From Methylophilus sp. 5 (lineage in GTDB: Bacteria > Pseudomonadota > Gammaproteobacteria > Burkholderiales > Methylophilaceae): DNA of 64,000 nt. The notes beneath the pieces were generated by a model. The model was not told where the DNA came from and did not search any database. It worked only from the letters and a program-made list of their open reading frames with translations. Location of the stretch: positions 1,364,001 through 1,428,000 of the forward strand of contig NZ_KI911560.1 of the NCBI RefSeq assembly GCF_000515275.1. The letters are read 5' to 3'. Made by a program: the position numbers and the translations under genes. Position 1 is the stretch's first letter; each line of letters starts with the position of its first letter. Shown here piece by piece: positions 22,579 to 31,594 of this stretch.

Positions 22579-22700
22579 AACCATGTGTTGCCCGGATGGC
22601 AAAATCGCTCCGCCCAACAGATGTTAAAAAGTGAATCTTTGCGTTTAAAAACTATCAAATTAAGACCAGCAAATACTGGCAATATTGATAGGAGAACGAC

Positions 22701-23216
22701 ATGAGACGCAGACTCTATTTTGTTTTACCCAATATTAGAAGTGCGCAAGCGATGATGAATGAGTTGCTGCTGGAGAGAATCGATGAAAATCATATTCACT
22801 TTCATGCAAAAAATGATCAGCTATTAGGCAGCTTGCCCAAGGCCAATGCCGTAGAAAAGTCAGACGTGGTTTATAGTGCGATGGCAGGATTTGTGTTTGG
22901 GGCCGTGTTTGGCTTACTGGGCGGTATGCTTGCTTACCTGGTGCCATGGTGGTTTGGCGAGGTTACGCTAATGGTGATCCCATATTGCATGGTGTTGGGT
23001 GCCTTGTCATGTGCCGCCTGGGCAGCTGCGGTGGCAACGGCTGCACCCAGTGACCGTCTCAAATCTCATCACACGCAAATTGAGCAGGGCAATATTTTAA
23101 TGATTGTGTCTGTGCCGTTGCTCAGGTTGAGTGAGGTGCGCCAGCGCCTGATGCGGCATCACCCGGAGGCGATGTATAGCGGAGTATGGCCCGCAGAGCA
23201 TAGTCTTTTTCCCTAG
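22701..23216 (+). CDS. Small membrane protein, MRRRLYF family, function unknown
   Basis: A 171-residue protein with an N-terminal basic/soluble segment (MRRRLYFVLPNIRSAQAMM, then LLLERIDENHIHFHA). Two Gly-rich membrane segments follow (about residues 57-80 and 87-112), then a short soluble C terminus. Proteins with this N terminus are common in beta-proteobacteria from memory, and resemble stress-protein-like two-helix domains, but no function is established. AGGAGA precedes the ATG at good spacing, and a bidirectional terminator follows. Confidence 0.7.
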   Translation: MRRRLYFVLPNIRSAQAMMNELLLERIDENHIHFHAKNDQLLGSLPKANAVEKSDVVYSAMAGFVFGAVFGLLGGMLAYLVPWWFGEVTLMVIPYCMVLGALSCAAWAAAVATAAPSDRLKSHHTQIEQGNILMIVSVPLLRLSEVRQRLMRHHPEAMYSGVWPAEHSLFP

Positions 23217-23230
23217 GTGCGGATCAACAC

Positions 23231-23256
23231 AAAAAAGCCAGCAATGCTGGCTTTTT
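23231..23256. terminator. Bidirectional intrinsic terminator
   Basis: AAAAAGCCAGCA and TGCTGGCTTTTT are perfectly complementary, with A and T runs on either side. It serves the plus-strand gene ending at 23216 and the minus-strand yaeQ ending at 23287. Confidence 0.9.
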
Positions 23257-23286
23257 GATCGTCCATCACTGCTGGTTTGTCAGCAA

Positions 23287-23826
23287 TTAATTGGCCTGCT
23301 TTAACCATTCAGGTGTCAATTCAAAACTGCCACCGTCATAACTCACCAGAATTTGCTGGTCTTGAATAGTAAAGCTGATGCTGAGTCCGCGTGCGGCGGC
23401 CGCCGCTAATTGCTCGGTGTCTGGCAGGTTAATCACAGTCACATTCTCTAGTTTAAGCATGGCTTTATGGTTTTGGTTCCACCACATCTCGGCGGTTCTG
23501 CCGCCATACAATACCTGCACCACGTGCGCCGCGCGGCCACAGGCTTTGCGAATGTCGCGCTCATCGGGCAGGCCCACGCAAATCCAGCGTTTAATCGCCC
23601 CGGTCAGGTCTTTTTGCCAGAGGTCGGGTTCGTCATCTTCACTTAAGCCTTTGCCAAACAATAAGGTTTCATCTGCATACAGGGCAAAAGCCAGCAAGCG
23701 CACCATCAGCCGCTCATCCGTTTCTGACGGGTGCTTGGCCAGCGTGAGGTGATGTTGCTGGTAATAGTGCCGATCCATGTCAGCGATATTGACTTCGATC
23801 TTATAAATGGTGGATTTAAGGGCCAT
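23287..23826 (-). CDS. yaeQ: YaeQ family protein
   Basis: Soluble protein of the YaeQ family, 179 residues from ATG 23826. The frame runs on to a TTG at 23880, but the extra 18 residues are outside the family. Family features seen are MALKSTIYKIEVNIADMDRHYY, LTLAKHPSETDERLMVRLLAFAL, EDDEPDLWQKDLTG, WICVGLPDERDIRKACG and MWWNQNH. YaeQ has a restriction-endonuclease-like fold in known structures; the physiological role is not settled. It is monocistronic and convergent with the gene upstream on the plus strand. Confidence 0.9.
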   Translation of the reverse strand: MALKSTIYKIEVNIADMDRHYYQQHHLTLAKHPSETDERLMVRLLAFALYADETLLFGKGLSEDDEPDLWQKDLTGAIKRWICVGLPDERDIRKACGRAAHVVQVLYGGRTAEMWWNQNHKAMLKLENVTVINLPDTEQLAAAAARGLSISFTIQDQQILVSYDGGSFELTPEWLKQAN

Positions 23827-23922
23827 GTGCGAGATTGTTCGTAAAAGTGCTGCGAGTATAACAAACAAGCCGGCCCGCAAGGGTGGCTCAATGTAAGTAT
23901 CTGACTGGTTACAACAAATGGC

Positions 23923-23977
23923 TTGCGTGTTTAACTTGTCCGTGTAAAATAAAAATGAAACGTTTTATTTTTATTTT
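23923..23977 (+). promoter_or_regulatory. Promoter overlapped by a 32-bp near-perfect operator palindrome
   Basis: Bases 23946-23977 form an inverted repeat in which 15 of 16 pairs match: arms AAAATAAAAAT and ATTTTTATTTT around the centre AAACGTTT. The palindrome abuts the TetR start codon at 23978. A -35-like TTGCGT (23923-23928) and -10-like TAAAAT (23945-23950) are spaced by 16 bases, so a bound repressor would cover the -10 and the start site. This looks like the autoregulatory operator of the RND pump operon. Confidence 0.75.
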
Positions 23978-24655
23978 ATGACTATCTCGACGACACCGCA
24001 TCCTCAGGCGGCGATTCAATTGAAAGCCAAAGTTGGCCGCCCCAAGTCTGGCACGGCGCAGGAGCGGCATATCCATTTGCTGGAGCAGGCACTTGAACTG
24101 TTTATGACAGAAGGAGTGGCTCGTACCAGTATTGCCCGGATTGCGTCTAGCTGTGGCGTCTCTACGCGCACGATCTATGAGCGCTTCAGTAATAAAGATG
24201 AGTTGTTGATTGCTGCGCTCAAGCATATGGTTGAGCAGGATGTGCTGGCCATGGTGCGCACCGATCATTTGCCCGATCAATCGCTGGCCCAGGTATTAAC
24301 TCATATCAGCCGCCTCATTCTCAATAAGGTGCTGGATCCGCGTATGGTGTCTTTTTTTCGCATCGGCGTCTCTGAAGTGTCGCATTTGCCTGAGTTGGCG
24401 CGTGCGGTGAAGTCAGTTGGGCCCGAACGCATACATCAGGTGCTGGCAGACATATTTCGAGGCTATGCCAGCAAAGGTGAGCTGCCTGCTGCGAATTTTT
24501 TACGTGCTGCAGAGTCATATTGCGAATTATTAATTGCCGGTCCGCGTAATAAAGCCCTGTTTGGGGTATTGGACGCAGATTGGGATGCTGAAGCGCATAT
24601 TGCTTTTGTCGTGCAATTATTCTTAAAAGGGTTACAAGGGATGGAAGACAAATGA
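23978..24655 (+). CDS. TetR/AcrR family transcriptional regulator of the downstream RND pump
   Basis: A 225-residue TetR-type repressor. The DNA-binding domain lies at about residues 26-75, with the helix-turn-helix SIARIASSCGVSTRTIYERF and the typical NKDELLIAAL continuation. The C-terminal ligand domain is helical and divergent, so the inducer cannot be read. The start has no Shine-Dalgarno because a 32-bp operator abuts the ATG; a TTG at 24020, with AGGCGG upstream, is an alternative start. Its stop overlaps the start of the outer-membrane lipoprotein gene by 4 bases, so the regulator heads the pump operon and probably represses it and itself. Confidence 0.9.
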   Translation: MTISTTPHPQAAIQLKAKVGRPKSGTAQERHIHLLEQALELFMTEGVARTSIARIASSCGVSTRTIYERFSNKDELLIAALKHMVEQDVLAMVRTDHLPDQSLAQVLTHISRLILNKVLDPRMVSFFRIGVSEVSHLPELARAVKSVGPERIHQVLADIFRGYASKGELPAANFLRAAESYCELLIAGPRNKALFGVLDADWDAEAHIAFVVQLFLKGLQGMEDK

Positions 24656-26103
24656 AGTCAGCTGTCATCAAGTCCGGGCTGCGCTTAAGCTGGATTCTGT
24701 TGTGCGTACCGCTCGCCAGTTGCTCGGTGATTGATGAATATATTCGTCCCAAACCGGTTACTGCCGGGCAATGGCAGGCCCCGTTGCCGCATAGTGGCAG
24801 TGTGGCGTCATTAAAAGACTGGTGGGCACAATTTAAAGACCCGGTGCTGGACCAGTTGCTGGCCGAGTCGCAAAAAGAAAGTCCTTCGCTAGAAATCGCC
24901 TTGGCGAATATCCGCGTGGCTCGCGCCAATGTGTTGTCTGCGCGTGCGCAAGGCATTCCTGACTTAACCAGCACTGGCAGTGTGACCAAGAGCAAAGGCG
25001 GTGGTGGTAATGCGGCTTTTCCATCCAGCACCATAGAAATCGACTCGGTATCATTGGATGCCAGCTGGGAGATTGACCTGTTTGGTAAGGTGAAAGCCAC
25101 CAAGCAAGCTGCCAAAGCCCAACTGCAAGCCAAAAAAATTGCCTGGCATGATGCTCGCCTTAGCCTCGCGGCCGAGGTGGCCAATAATTATGTGAATTAT
25201 CGTGCCTGCCAGGCATCGGTGCTGGCCTTGCAGCAAGCTTATGATTCGCGTGATGAGACCGCGCGTTTGACAGGCATTTCAGCTAAAGCTGGCTTTTCTG
25301 CCCCGTCTGACCTGGCGCTGGCAGAGGCAGCCACGCGCGCCAGCGAGTCGACGCTTGATGGCCAACAGGCGGAATGTGATGGTTTGGTCAAGGCCTTGGT
25401 TGAGTTGACCAATATGCCCGAGCCTGCGTTGCGCAGCTTGCTGGCCACCGGCAGTGGCATGCCTGCCCCCGCTGTATTTGATGTGAGCACCTTGCCAGCC
25501 AACTTGCTGACCCGCCGCCCGGACCTGGCGATTGATGAGCGTAACCTGGCCGAGGCGAGTGCTAATGTCGGCGTGTCTAAAGCACAGATGTACCCAAGCC
25601 TGAGCTTGACCGGCTCGATTGGTTACCGCCGTACTAACTTTAATGGCACGGTCACCCGTACCGATTCGTGGTCTTATGGCCCTTCACTCAAATTGCCTAT
25701 TTTTGATGGCGGCACCCTGCGTGCAGATTTAGCCGAGGCCAGGGCTAATTTTGACAGCTTGCTGGCAACGTATAAAAAAGATGTGCGCAATGCAGTGAAA
25801 GAGGTCGAGCAGGCACTGGTGAATCTGGATAGCGCCAGCCGCCGTGCGCGGTCCGAACAGGCGAGTGCGCAGCAATATCAGCAATATTTTAAAGCGGCTG
25901 AAATCAACTGGAAGTCTGGCGGCCTCGACTTGCTGTCACTGGAAGATGCGCGCCGCCAGAAAATTAACGCAGAGCTTAATGTGATTACGCAGCAAAAAAA
26001 TCAGGTCTTACAGTGGATCGCCTTGTATAAAGCATTTGGCGGCGATTGGCTGGAAACGCAACAAACGGTTAAACCTCCACTGAAACCCATGGAGAAAAGG
26101 TAA
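24652..26103 (+). CDS. RND efflux outer membrane lipoprotein, NodT family
   Basis: Outer-membrane channel of a tripartite efflux pump, 483 residues. The signal peptide ends in the lipobox LASC (lipidated Cys24). Two OEP repeats typical of the TolC/NodT fold follow, with DWWAQFKDPVLDQLL near the start and PANLLTRRPDLAIDERNLAEAS in the middle, the classic NodT-family signature. It overlaps the TetR gene by 4 bases and the adaptor gene follows after 5 bases, which makes a single operon. Substrate unknown. Confidence 0.93.
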   Translation: MKSAVIKSGLRLSWILLCVPLASCSVIDEYIRPKPVTAGQWQAPLPHSGSVASLKDWWAQFKDPVLDQLLAESQKESPSLEIALANIRVARANVLSARAQGIPDLTSTGSVTKSKGGGGNAAFPSSTIEIDSVSLDASWEIDLFGKVKATKQAAKAQLQAKKIAWHDARLSLAAEVANNYVNYRACQASVLALQQAYDSRDETARLTGISAKAGFSAPSDLALAEAATRASESTLDGQQAECDGLVKALVELTNMPEPALRSLLATGSGMPAPAVFDVSTLPANLLTRRPDLAIDERNLAEASANVGVSKAQMYPSLSLTGSIGYRRTNFNGTVTRTDSWSYGPSLKLPIFDGGTLRADLAEARANFDSLLATYKKDVRNAVKEVEQALVNLDSASRRARSEQASAQQYQQYFKAAEINWKSGGLDLLSLEDARRQKINAELNVITQQKNQVLQWIALYKAFGGDWLETQQTVKPPLKPMEKR

Positions 26104-26108
26104 GCAAG

Positions 26109-27290
26109 ATGGCGAATAAACTGACAAAAAAAAACAAATTTTTAATTATTTCAGCGCTGCTGGTCGGGGTCAGTGTCTGGTTTTGGCAACACCCGTTGCA
26201 TCAGGCTGAGCTGGCAGAAAAACGTGGTAATCGACAACCAGCGCCGGTCACCAGCCAGCCAGTGGCACGCACTCAGGCCAGCAAAGCCGCGCTGAGTGTA
26301 GAGATCACGCAACCAGCGCTGGTGCAATGGCCAATGACATTAGTGCTCAATGGCAGTATCTACCCCTGGCAAGAGGCATTGGTCAGTGCAGAAATTGCAG
26401 GCTTGCGCATTCAGCAAGTATTGTCAGACGTGGGCGCGCAGGTAAGTAAAGGGCAGCCACTGGTGTTGCTGGCCGATGATACGGTGAAAGCGGATGTGCA
26501 AAAGCAATTGGCCACCGTTGAAAAAGACAAAGCCGCGCTGGCCGAGGCCAAAAGCAATGCAGATCGCGCGCGTGAAATTAAAGACAGCGGCGCGTTATCT
26601 GCACAAAAAATTAATGAGTATATGATTGCCGAACAAACCGCCAAGGCAAACCTGGCCTTGTCCGAGGCCGAACTGGAAAACCAGAAAATCCGTTTGCGCC
26701 AAACCAAGGTGGTAGCCCCGGATGATGGCGTGATTTCGTCACGCTCTGCCAATTTGGGCAATGTGGTGTCTGCGGGCACTGAATTGTTCCGGCTGGTGCG
26801 CCAGGGCCGGATTGAATGGCGCGGTGAGGTGAATGCCGATCAGCAAATGGCCTTGCATGCCGGGCAATCGGTGCGATTGAGCCTGTCGGGCGGCAAAGCG
26901 GTGACGGGCAAGGTGCGCCTGATTTCGCCGACGGTTGATAGCAATACACGCAATGCGCTGGTGTATGTGGATATTCCTAAAGACAGTGCCAAACCTGGCA
27001 TGTATGTGCAGGGTCAGGTCGATATTGGTCAGCAACAAGCGGTAGCTGTGCCATTAAGCGCGGTCACTTATCGTGATGGATTTGCCTATGTGTTTGAATT
27101 GACCGCCGCAGATGCACAGGGCTTGCGTAAAGTGATACAACGCAAGGTGCAGACCGGCCGCACACGTGGCGAGCAGGTTGAATTGCTGGCTGGACTCAGT
27201 GCAGAAGCGCAGCTGGTCTTGAGCGGAGGTGCTTTTTTAAATGATGGCGACACCGTTAAAGTGGTTGTCATGACCAAGCGCGGGGCTTAA
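26109..27290 (+). CDS. RND efflux periplasmic adaptor (membrane fusion protein)
   Basis: A 393-residue adaptor linking the inner-membrane permease to the outer-membrane channel. It has one N-terminal membrane anchor (about residues 10-27), a lipoyl half-motif (GSIYPWQEALVSAEIAG), a coiled-coil hairpin (about 125-195, KQLATVEKDKAALAEAKSNA), the second lipoyl half (VVAPDDGVISSRSANLGNVV) and the beta-barrel and membrane-proximal domains. It sits between the channel and permease genes with short gaps. Confidence 0.92.
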   Translation: MANKLTKKNKFLIISALLVGVSVWFWQHPLHQAELAEKRGNRQPAPVTSQPVARTQASKAALSVEITQPALVQWPMTLVLNGSIYPWQEALVSAEIAGLRIQQVLSDVGAQVSKGQPLVLLADDTVKADVQKQLATVEKDKAALAEAKSNADRAREIKDSGALSAQKINEYMIAEQTAKANLALSEAELENQKIRLRQTKVVAPDDGVISSRSANLGNVVSAGTELFRLVRQGRIEWRGEVNADQQMALHAGQSVRLSLSGGKAVTGKVRLISPTVDSNTRNALVYVDIPKDSAKPGMYVQGQVDIGQQQAVAVPLSAVTYRDGFAYVFELTAADAQGLRKVIQRKVQTGRTRGEQVELLAGLSAEAQLVLSGGAFLNDGDTVKVVVMTKRGA

Positions 27291-27292
27291 AT

Positions 27293-30200
27293 ATGAATTT
27301 TTCCGCCTGGTCTATCCGTAACCCGGTGCCTGCGATTTTGCTGTTTGTGGTGCTAAGTTTTCTCGGCCTCAAATCGCTCAACCAGTTAGGCAAGCAAAAC
27401 TTTCCAGATATCGAGTTGCCGGTCATCACCGTGAGTGCAACGTTGGAAGGCGCTGCACCACCGCAACTGGAAACCGAAGTGGCACGCAAAATTGAAGACA
27501 AAATTGCGACCATCGGTGGCATTGAGCATATGACTACTACCATCACCGATGGCAGTGTCAGCATTGCAGTGCAGTTCACCATTGATACCAAGAGTGAAGA
27601 AGCACTTAACCTGGTGCGCAATGCGGTGGATAGTGCCCGTTCTGAGTTGCCTGCCGCCGTCACTACACCCACGGTGTCCAAGTTAACGACTTCAGGCAAT
27701 GCGATTTTGACCTTTGTTGCCTCGGCTGAGAACATGGACGAGGGCGAACTGTCATGGTTTGTTGATAACGAAGTTAGCAAAGCGATGCTGGCGGTGAATG
27801 GCGTCGGCAAAATTTCGCGCACCGGCGGGGTTGATCGCGAAGTGCAGGTGAACCTGGAGCCCACTTTGATGGCGGGCTTGGGCGTGGATGTCAGCGATGT
27901 GTCGGTACAGCTCAAGCGTGTGCAGCAAGATGCTTCTGGTGGTCGCGGTGATATTGGTGACAATATTCAATCGGTGCGCACGCTTGGTGCGTTGCATAGC
28001 GCAGATGAAGTGCGCAATCTCGATATTCCGCTTGGCGATGGCCGTCATATCAAGCTGTCGCAAGTGGCCGAAGTGCTGGACACCTATGCCGAGCGTACCA
28101 CCTACGCCAGTTATGATGGCAAGCCGGTGATTCGTTTTGAAATCACGCGCAGCAAAGGTACCAGTGAGGTCACGGTGGCCAAAGATGTACGCGCGGCGTT
28201 GGCGCAGTTTGAGCAGTTGCATCCGCAAGTAAAAATTGTAGAAGCCTTTAACATGGTCAAGCCGGTTGAGGACAACTACGAGGGCTCCATGCACCTGTTG
28301 TATGAAGGGGCGCTGCTGGCGATTCTGGTGGTGTGGTGGTTCTTGCGTGACTGGCGTGCCACGATTATTGCTGCGGTGGCGTTGCCGTTGTCCATGATCC
28401 CCACTTTTGCCTTTATGCAGTATTTTGGTTTTTCGCTCAATGTGTTGACCTTGCTCGCCATGGCGTTGGTGGTGGGTATTCTGGTCGATGACGCGATTGT
28501 CGAGATTGAAAATATTGTGCGCCATTTGCGCATGGGTAAAACACCGTATCAGGCAGCGATGCAAGCCGCTGATGAAATTGGCTTTGCTGTCATTGCGACT
28601 ACCTTTACATTGGTGGCGATCTTTTTGCCAACCGCGTTTATGGGTGGTATTCCTGGTAAGTTTTTCAAGCAGTTTGGTATCACGGCCGCCATCGCGATTT
28701 TAGGCTCACTGGTGGTGGCACGGTTGTTAACCCCGATGATGTCGGCTTATTTGCTCAAACCGCATGCGGCCCAAGAGGAACAAGACTCTTCTTCCATGCG
28801 TGTGTATTTGCGCTGGGTGGCGTGGTGTTTACAGCACCGTAAAACGGTCGTCGCTGGTTTTGTGTTGTTTATTGTTGGCTCGTTAAGCCTGATGCCGTTG
28901 TTGCCCAAAGGCTTTGTACCGTCTTCTGATAGCAGCCAGACCAAAGTCAACATTGAGTTGCAACCGGGTACGCCGCTGGCACAAACGCGGCATGTGGTGC
29001 AAATGGCCGAGCACATCGTTAAACAGCATCCTGAGGTCAAGGCCGTATTCAGTGCGGCAGGTTCGGCCAGCACGGGCGGTGGCGGGCCAAATGCTTCGCA
29101 AAATACCACCGATGTGCGTAAAGGCAGTCTGGTGATTAGCCTGACAGAGCGTGCTGATCGCAAGCAAAAGCAATCCGAGATTGAAGCAGACCTGCGCGAG
29201 CGGTTAAAAAACCTGCCCGGCGCTCGGGTGACGGTCGGCATTGGTGAGTCAGGTGAGAAATTGCAAATTACCCTGGCCAGCGACGATGCGAATGCCCTGG
29301 CCAGCGCCAGTCAGCAGTTGCAACAGCAATTACGCACTTTAAATGGTGTTGGTAACATTACCTCCAGCGCCAGTTTGCAACGGCCAGAAGTGCAGATTAT
29401 TCCAGATGTTGATAAAGCTGCGGAGCTGGGCGTGACGGTAGAATCAATTGCGCAAGTCATCCGTGTAGCGACTTCGGGTGATTTCACTAATACCATGCCG
29501 AAGTTGAATCTGCCGCAGCGCCAGGTACCGATTCGTGTGCGACTAGGCCCTAGCGTGCGCAGCAGTTTGCAAGAAATTGCCCAGCTGCGTGTGCCTGCCC
29601 GTAACGGTAGCGTCAGCTTGGAAACCGTCGCCATCGTGCGCATGGGCAGTGGTCCGCAGCAAATTGACCGCATGGACCGCATGCGCAATGTCACCTTTGA
29701 TATTGAGCTTAACAAACGCCAGATTGGTGAAGTCATGCGCGAAGTGCAGCAATTGCCTGCCATGCAAAATCTACCGCCTAGCGTCAAACAGCTAGAAGCT
29801 GGTGACGCCAAGCGCATGAATGAGTTATTCAGCAGCTTTGGTGGCGCCATGATTATCGGCGTCATGTGCATTTATGTGGTGCTGGTGTTGCTGTTTGGTG
29901 ATTTTTTGCAACCAGTGACGATTTTGGGTGCTTTGCCGCTATCGTTGGGTGGTGCCTTTTTTGCCTTGCTAGTGACGCATAACAGCTTCTCAATGCCCAG
30001 TGTGATTGGCTTGCTGATGCTGATGGGCGTAGTGACCAAGAACTCTATTTTGCTGGTGGAGTACACCATCATGGCGCGAAAAGAGCGTCAATTAAGCCGG
30101 TTTGAAGCCATTATCGATGGCTGCCATAAGCGAGCCCGGCCGATTATCATGACCACCATCGCCATGGCGGCTGGCATGATGCCAATTGCCTTGGGCTGGA

Positions 30201-30364
30201 GTGCAGACCCTAGCTTTAGATCGCCGATGGCGATTACTGTGATTGGTGGGTTGATTACCTCGACCTTGTTGAGTCTGGTGGTGATCCCGGTGTTGTATAC
30301 CTATGTGGATGATTTGCTGGGGTGGTTGAGAAGGGTGGCGAGATTGGCACGCAAGCATGTTTAA
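27293..30364 (+). CDS. RND efflux permease, HAE1-like
   Basis: Proton-driven inner-membrane efflux permease of 1023 residues with the usual twelve membrane helices and two large periplasmic loops. The start matches the family (IRNPVPAILLFVVLSFLG, KQNFPDIELPVITV). The proton-relay pair is present in VGILVDDAIVEIENIVRH, and the lysine of helix 10 in MGVVTKNSILLVEY. HAE1 pumps usually export hydrophobic or amphiphilic organic compounds. It begins 2 bases after the adaptor stop and closes the operon before a terminator; the IS110-family element lies just downstream. Confidence 0.94.
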   Translation: MNFSAWSIRNPVPAILLFVVLSFLGLKSLNQLGKQNFPDIELPVITVSATLEGAAPPQLETEVARKIEDKIATIGGIEHMTTTITDGSVSIAVQFTIDTKSEEALNLVRNAVDSARSELPAAVTTPTVSKLTTSGNAILTFVASAENMDEGELSWFVDNEVSKAMLAVNGVGKISRTGGVDREVQVNLEPTLMAGLGVDVSDVSVQLKRVQQDASGGRGDIGDNIQSVRTLGALHSADEVRNLDIPLGDGRHIKLSQVAEVLDTYAERTTYASYDGKPVIRFEITRSKGTSEVTVAKDVRAALAQFEQLHPQVKIVEAFNMVKPVEDNYEGSMHLLYEGALLAILVVWWFLRDWRATIIAAVALPLSMIPTFAFMQYFGFSLNVLTLLAMALVVGILVDDAIVEIENIVRHLRMGKTPYQAAMQAADEIGFAVIATTFTLVAIFLPTAFMGGIPGKFFKQFGITAAIAILGSLVVARLLTPMMSAYLLKPHAAQEEQDSSSMRVYLRWVAWCLQHRKTVVAGFVLFIVGSLSLMPLLPKGFVPSSDSSQTKVNIELQPGTPLAQTRHVVQMAEHIVKQHPEVKAVFSAAGSASTGGGGPNASQNTTDVRKGSLVISLTERADRKQKQSEIEADLRERLKNLPGARVTVGIGESGEKLQITLASDDANALASASQQLQQQLRTLNGVGNITSSASLQRPEVQIIPDVDKAAELGVTVESIAQVIRVATSGDFTNTMPKLNLPQRQVPIRVRLGPSVRSSLQEIAQLRVPARNGSVSLETVAIVRMGSGPQQIDRMDRMRNVTFDIELNKRQIGEVMREVQQLPAMQNLPPSVKQLEAGDAKRMNELFSSFGGAMIIGVMCIYVVLVLLFGDFLQPVTILGALPLSLGGAFFALLVTHNSFSMPSVIGLLMLMGVVTKNSILLVEYTIMARKERQLSRFEAIIDGCHKRARPIIMTTIAMAAGMMPIALGWSADPSFRSPMAITVIGGLITSTLLSLVVIPVLYTYVDDLLGWLRRVARLARKHV

Positions 30365-30371
30365 TCTTTGT

Positions 30372-30398
30372 AGGCGTACTGAGAGTTGCGCCTTTTTT
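30372..30398 (+). terminator. Intrinsic terminator after the RND pump operon
   Basis: AGGCG and CGCCT form a short stem around a 12-base loop, followed by six T. The stem is only 5 bp, so it is a moderate candidate. Confidence 0.55.
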
Positions 30399-30469
30399 GT
30401 TGTTGGATGGAGGGGAAAGAGCATTTTTTAATTCTCAACCATATTCACTCCCTCGTCATTTCGGCGTTT

Positions 30470-30484
30470 GCCTGGAATCCAGGC
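30470..30484. repeat. Small palindrome beside the IS110 element
   Basis: GCCTGGAATCCAGGC is a perfect 15-base palindrome (7-base arms). With the bases before it (CTCGTCATTTCGGCGTTT) it resembles a degenerate copy of the dispersed repeats reading CGTCATTCCGGCG...GGAATCCAG that are common in proteobacterial genomes. IS110-family elements often insert next to such repeats. Confidence 0.45.
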
Positions 30485-30529
30485 GTGGTGAGATTGCAGT
30501 AAAAGGTTGTTCTTTAGATTGGTCGTTGT

Positions 30530-31594
30530 AGATACCGTTATAAAAGACAAGCTTTTTGATAGATATTTTTATCGAAAGGCTTGTTTGCTTTGAGCACGGC
30601 TTGAGCAATTGCGACGAGCTTGCGCATGATGGCCACGATAATGACTTTTGGCGGTTTTCCAGCCAATTTGAGTCTTTGTATAAAGGGTTGGTAGATATCC
30701 AACTTCGCATAGGCACTAACAGCTGGCATGTAAAGCAAACGTCTAAGACTGCCACTTCCCACTTTCGAGATACGTGTTTTACTACGCACAGAGCTGCCTG
30801 ACTGCCATAATCTTGGCGATAAGCCAGTAAACGCAACGGCCTGCTTTGACGTATTGAATCGCTGTCCATTACCCAGCATCACCAAGAACCAGCTAGATAA
30901 TCGCTTGCCAATACCTGGAACAGACGTTAACAAAGCGCGCCTACTCTTTAATTCAGGATACTGATCGATATGCTGGTCAATATCCTGTTCCAGTCGAGCG
31001 ATTTCAGCCGCCAGCCAATCCAGATGGCGCTGTATGCGATGTTTAACCGACGCATGCGCTACTAGCAAGCGATTGGATTCAGCGCGTTGCATATCCTGTA
31101 AGGTTTGCAAATCACGAATCATGGCTTGCAAGGAGCGCTCTTCGAGTGGCGGAGGTTGCCATAAAGGCGGGTGCGATGTATCGCAAAACGCTGCGATCAG
31201 GGCAGCATCAATGCCATCCGTTTTGTTGCGTTGCAAACGACTTTGTCCAAAGGCATGAATTTGCGCTGGATTGACGACGCTGACGTGATGGCCTGCCTCA
31301 AACAGAAACAATGCAACGGCCTCCCAATAGACGCCTGTGGCTTCACAACAAGCATGAATGAGATGAACGTCGTGGCGCTCAAGCCAGGCAGCTAATTCTG
31401 CGAAGCCTTGAGGTGAGTTTTGAATCACTTTAGATTTGACTTTACCAAGCCTCAACAATGCGCAATCAACTTTATCTTTAGCGATGTCGAGCCCCAATAT
31501 CGTAGGCTGTGTAGTGATTAACTGAGTGTTTTCCATAGAATCAACCTTGTGAATGCGGGCTACAACAGAAAGTAATTGCGCCCAAGATACCGTT
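30530..31594 (-). mobile_element. IS110-family insertion sequence, ends not certain
   Basis: The transposase gene is intact. The 10-base sequence AGATACCGTT occurs as a direct repeat at 30530-30539 and 31585-31594, enclosing the gene. In transposase orientation both copies read AACGGTATCT. IS110 elements do not normally make target duplications, so the repeat may instead be matching donor and target recognition bases around a CT-like core. If these were the real ends, no room would remain for the non-coding RNA these elements carry, so the element may extend to about 31770 or down to about 30400. Confidence 0.45.
30538..31536 (-). CDS. IS110-family transposase
   Basis: A 332-residue DEDD-type recombinase. 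The N-terminal DEDD_Tnp_IS110 domain shows LGLDIAKDKVD (D17), the acidic CCEATGVYWE and KTDGIDAALIAAF. The C-terminal transposase_20 domain shows SVPGIGKRLSSWFLVML, FTGLSPRLWQSG and SKVGSGSLRRLLYMPAV, which supplies the serine-containing motif typical of the family. The frame is intact, so the element may be active. In this family a non-coding bridge RNA next to the gene guides target choice. Confidence 0.93.
   Translation of the reverse strand: MENTQLITTQPTILGLDIAKDKVDCALLRLGKVKSKVIQNSPQGFAELAAWLERHDVHLIHACCEATGVYWEAVALFLFEAGHHVSVVNPAQIHAFGQSRLQRNKTDGIDAALIAAFCDTSHPPLWQPPPLEERSLQAMIRDLQTLQDMQRAESNRLLVAHASVKHRIQRHLDWLAAEIARLEQDIDQHIDQYPELKSRRALLTSVPGIGKRLSSWFLVMLGNGQRFNTSKQAVAFTGLSPRLWQSGSSVRSKTRISKVGSGSLRRLLYMPAVSAYAKLDIYQPFIQRLKLAGKPPKVIIVAIMRKLVAIAQAVLKANKPFDKNIYQKACLL

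Noticed and set aside
24321..25184. 287-codon minus-strand ORF opposite the TetR/NodT genes
   Set aside because: Overlaps two genes with clear family motifs and has no family features. It arises from the codon bias of the real strand.
27752..28564. 270-codon minus-strand ORF inside the RND permease gene
   Set aside because: Antisense shadow with His/Arg/Gln-rich composition typical of reverse frames.
30456..30869. 137-codon minus-strand ORF near the transposase
   Set aside because: Out-of-frame run through the 3' end of the IS110 transposase and the following intergenic bases, without family features.
30530..31594. Direct repeats around the transposase as a target-site duplication
   Set aside because: IS110-family elements generally do not duplicate their target, and the left copy overlaps the transposase stop. 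Kept only as a possible recombination motif.
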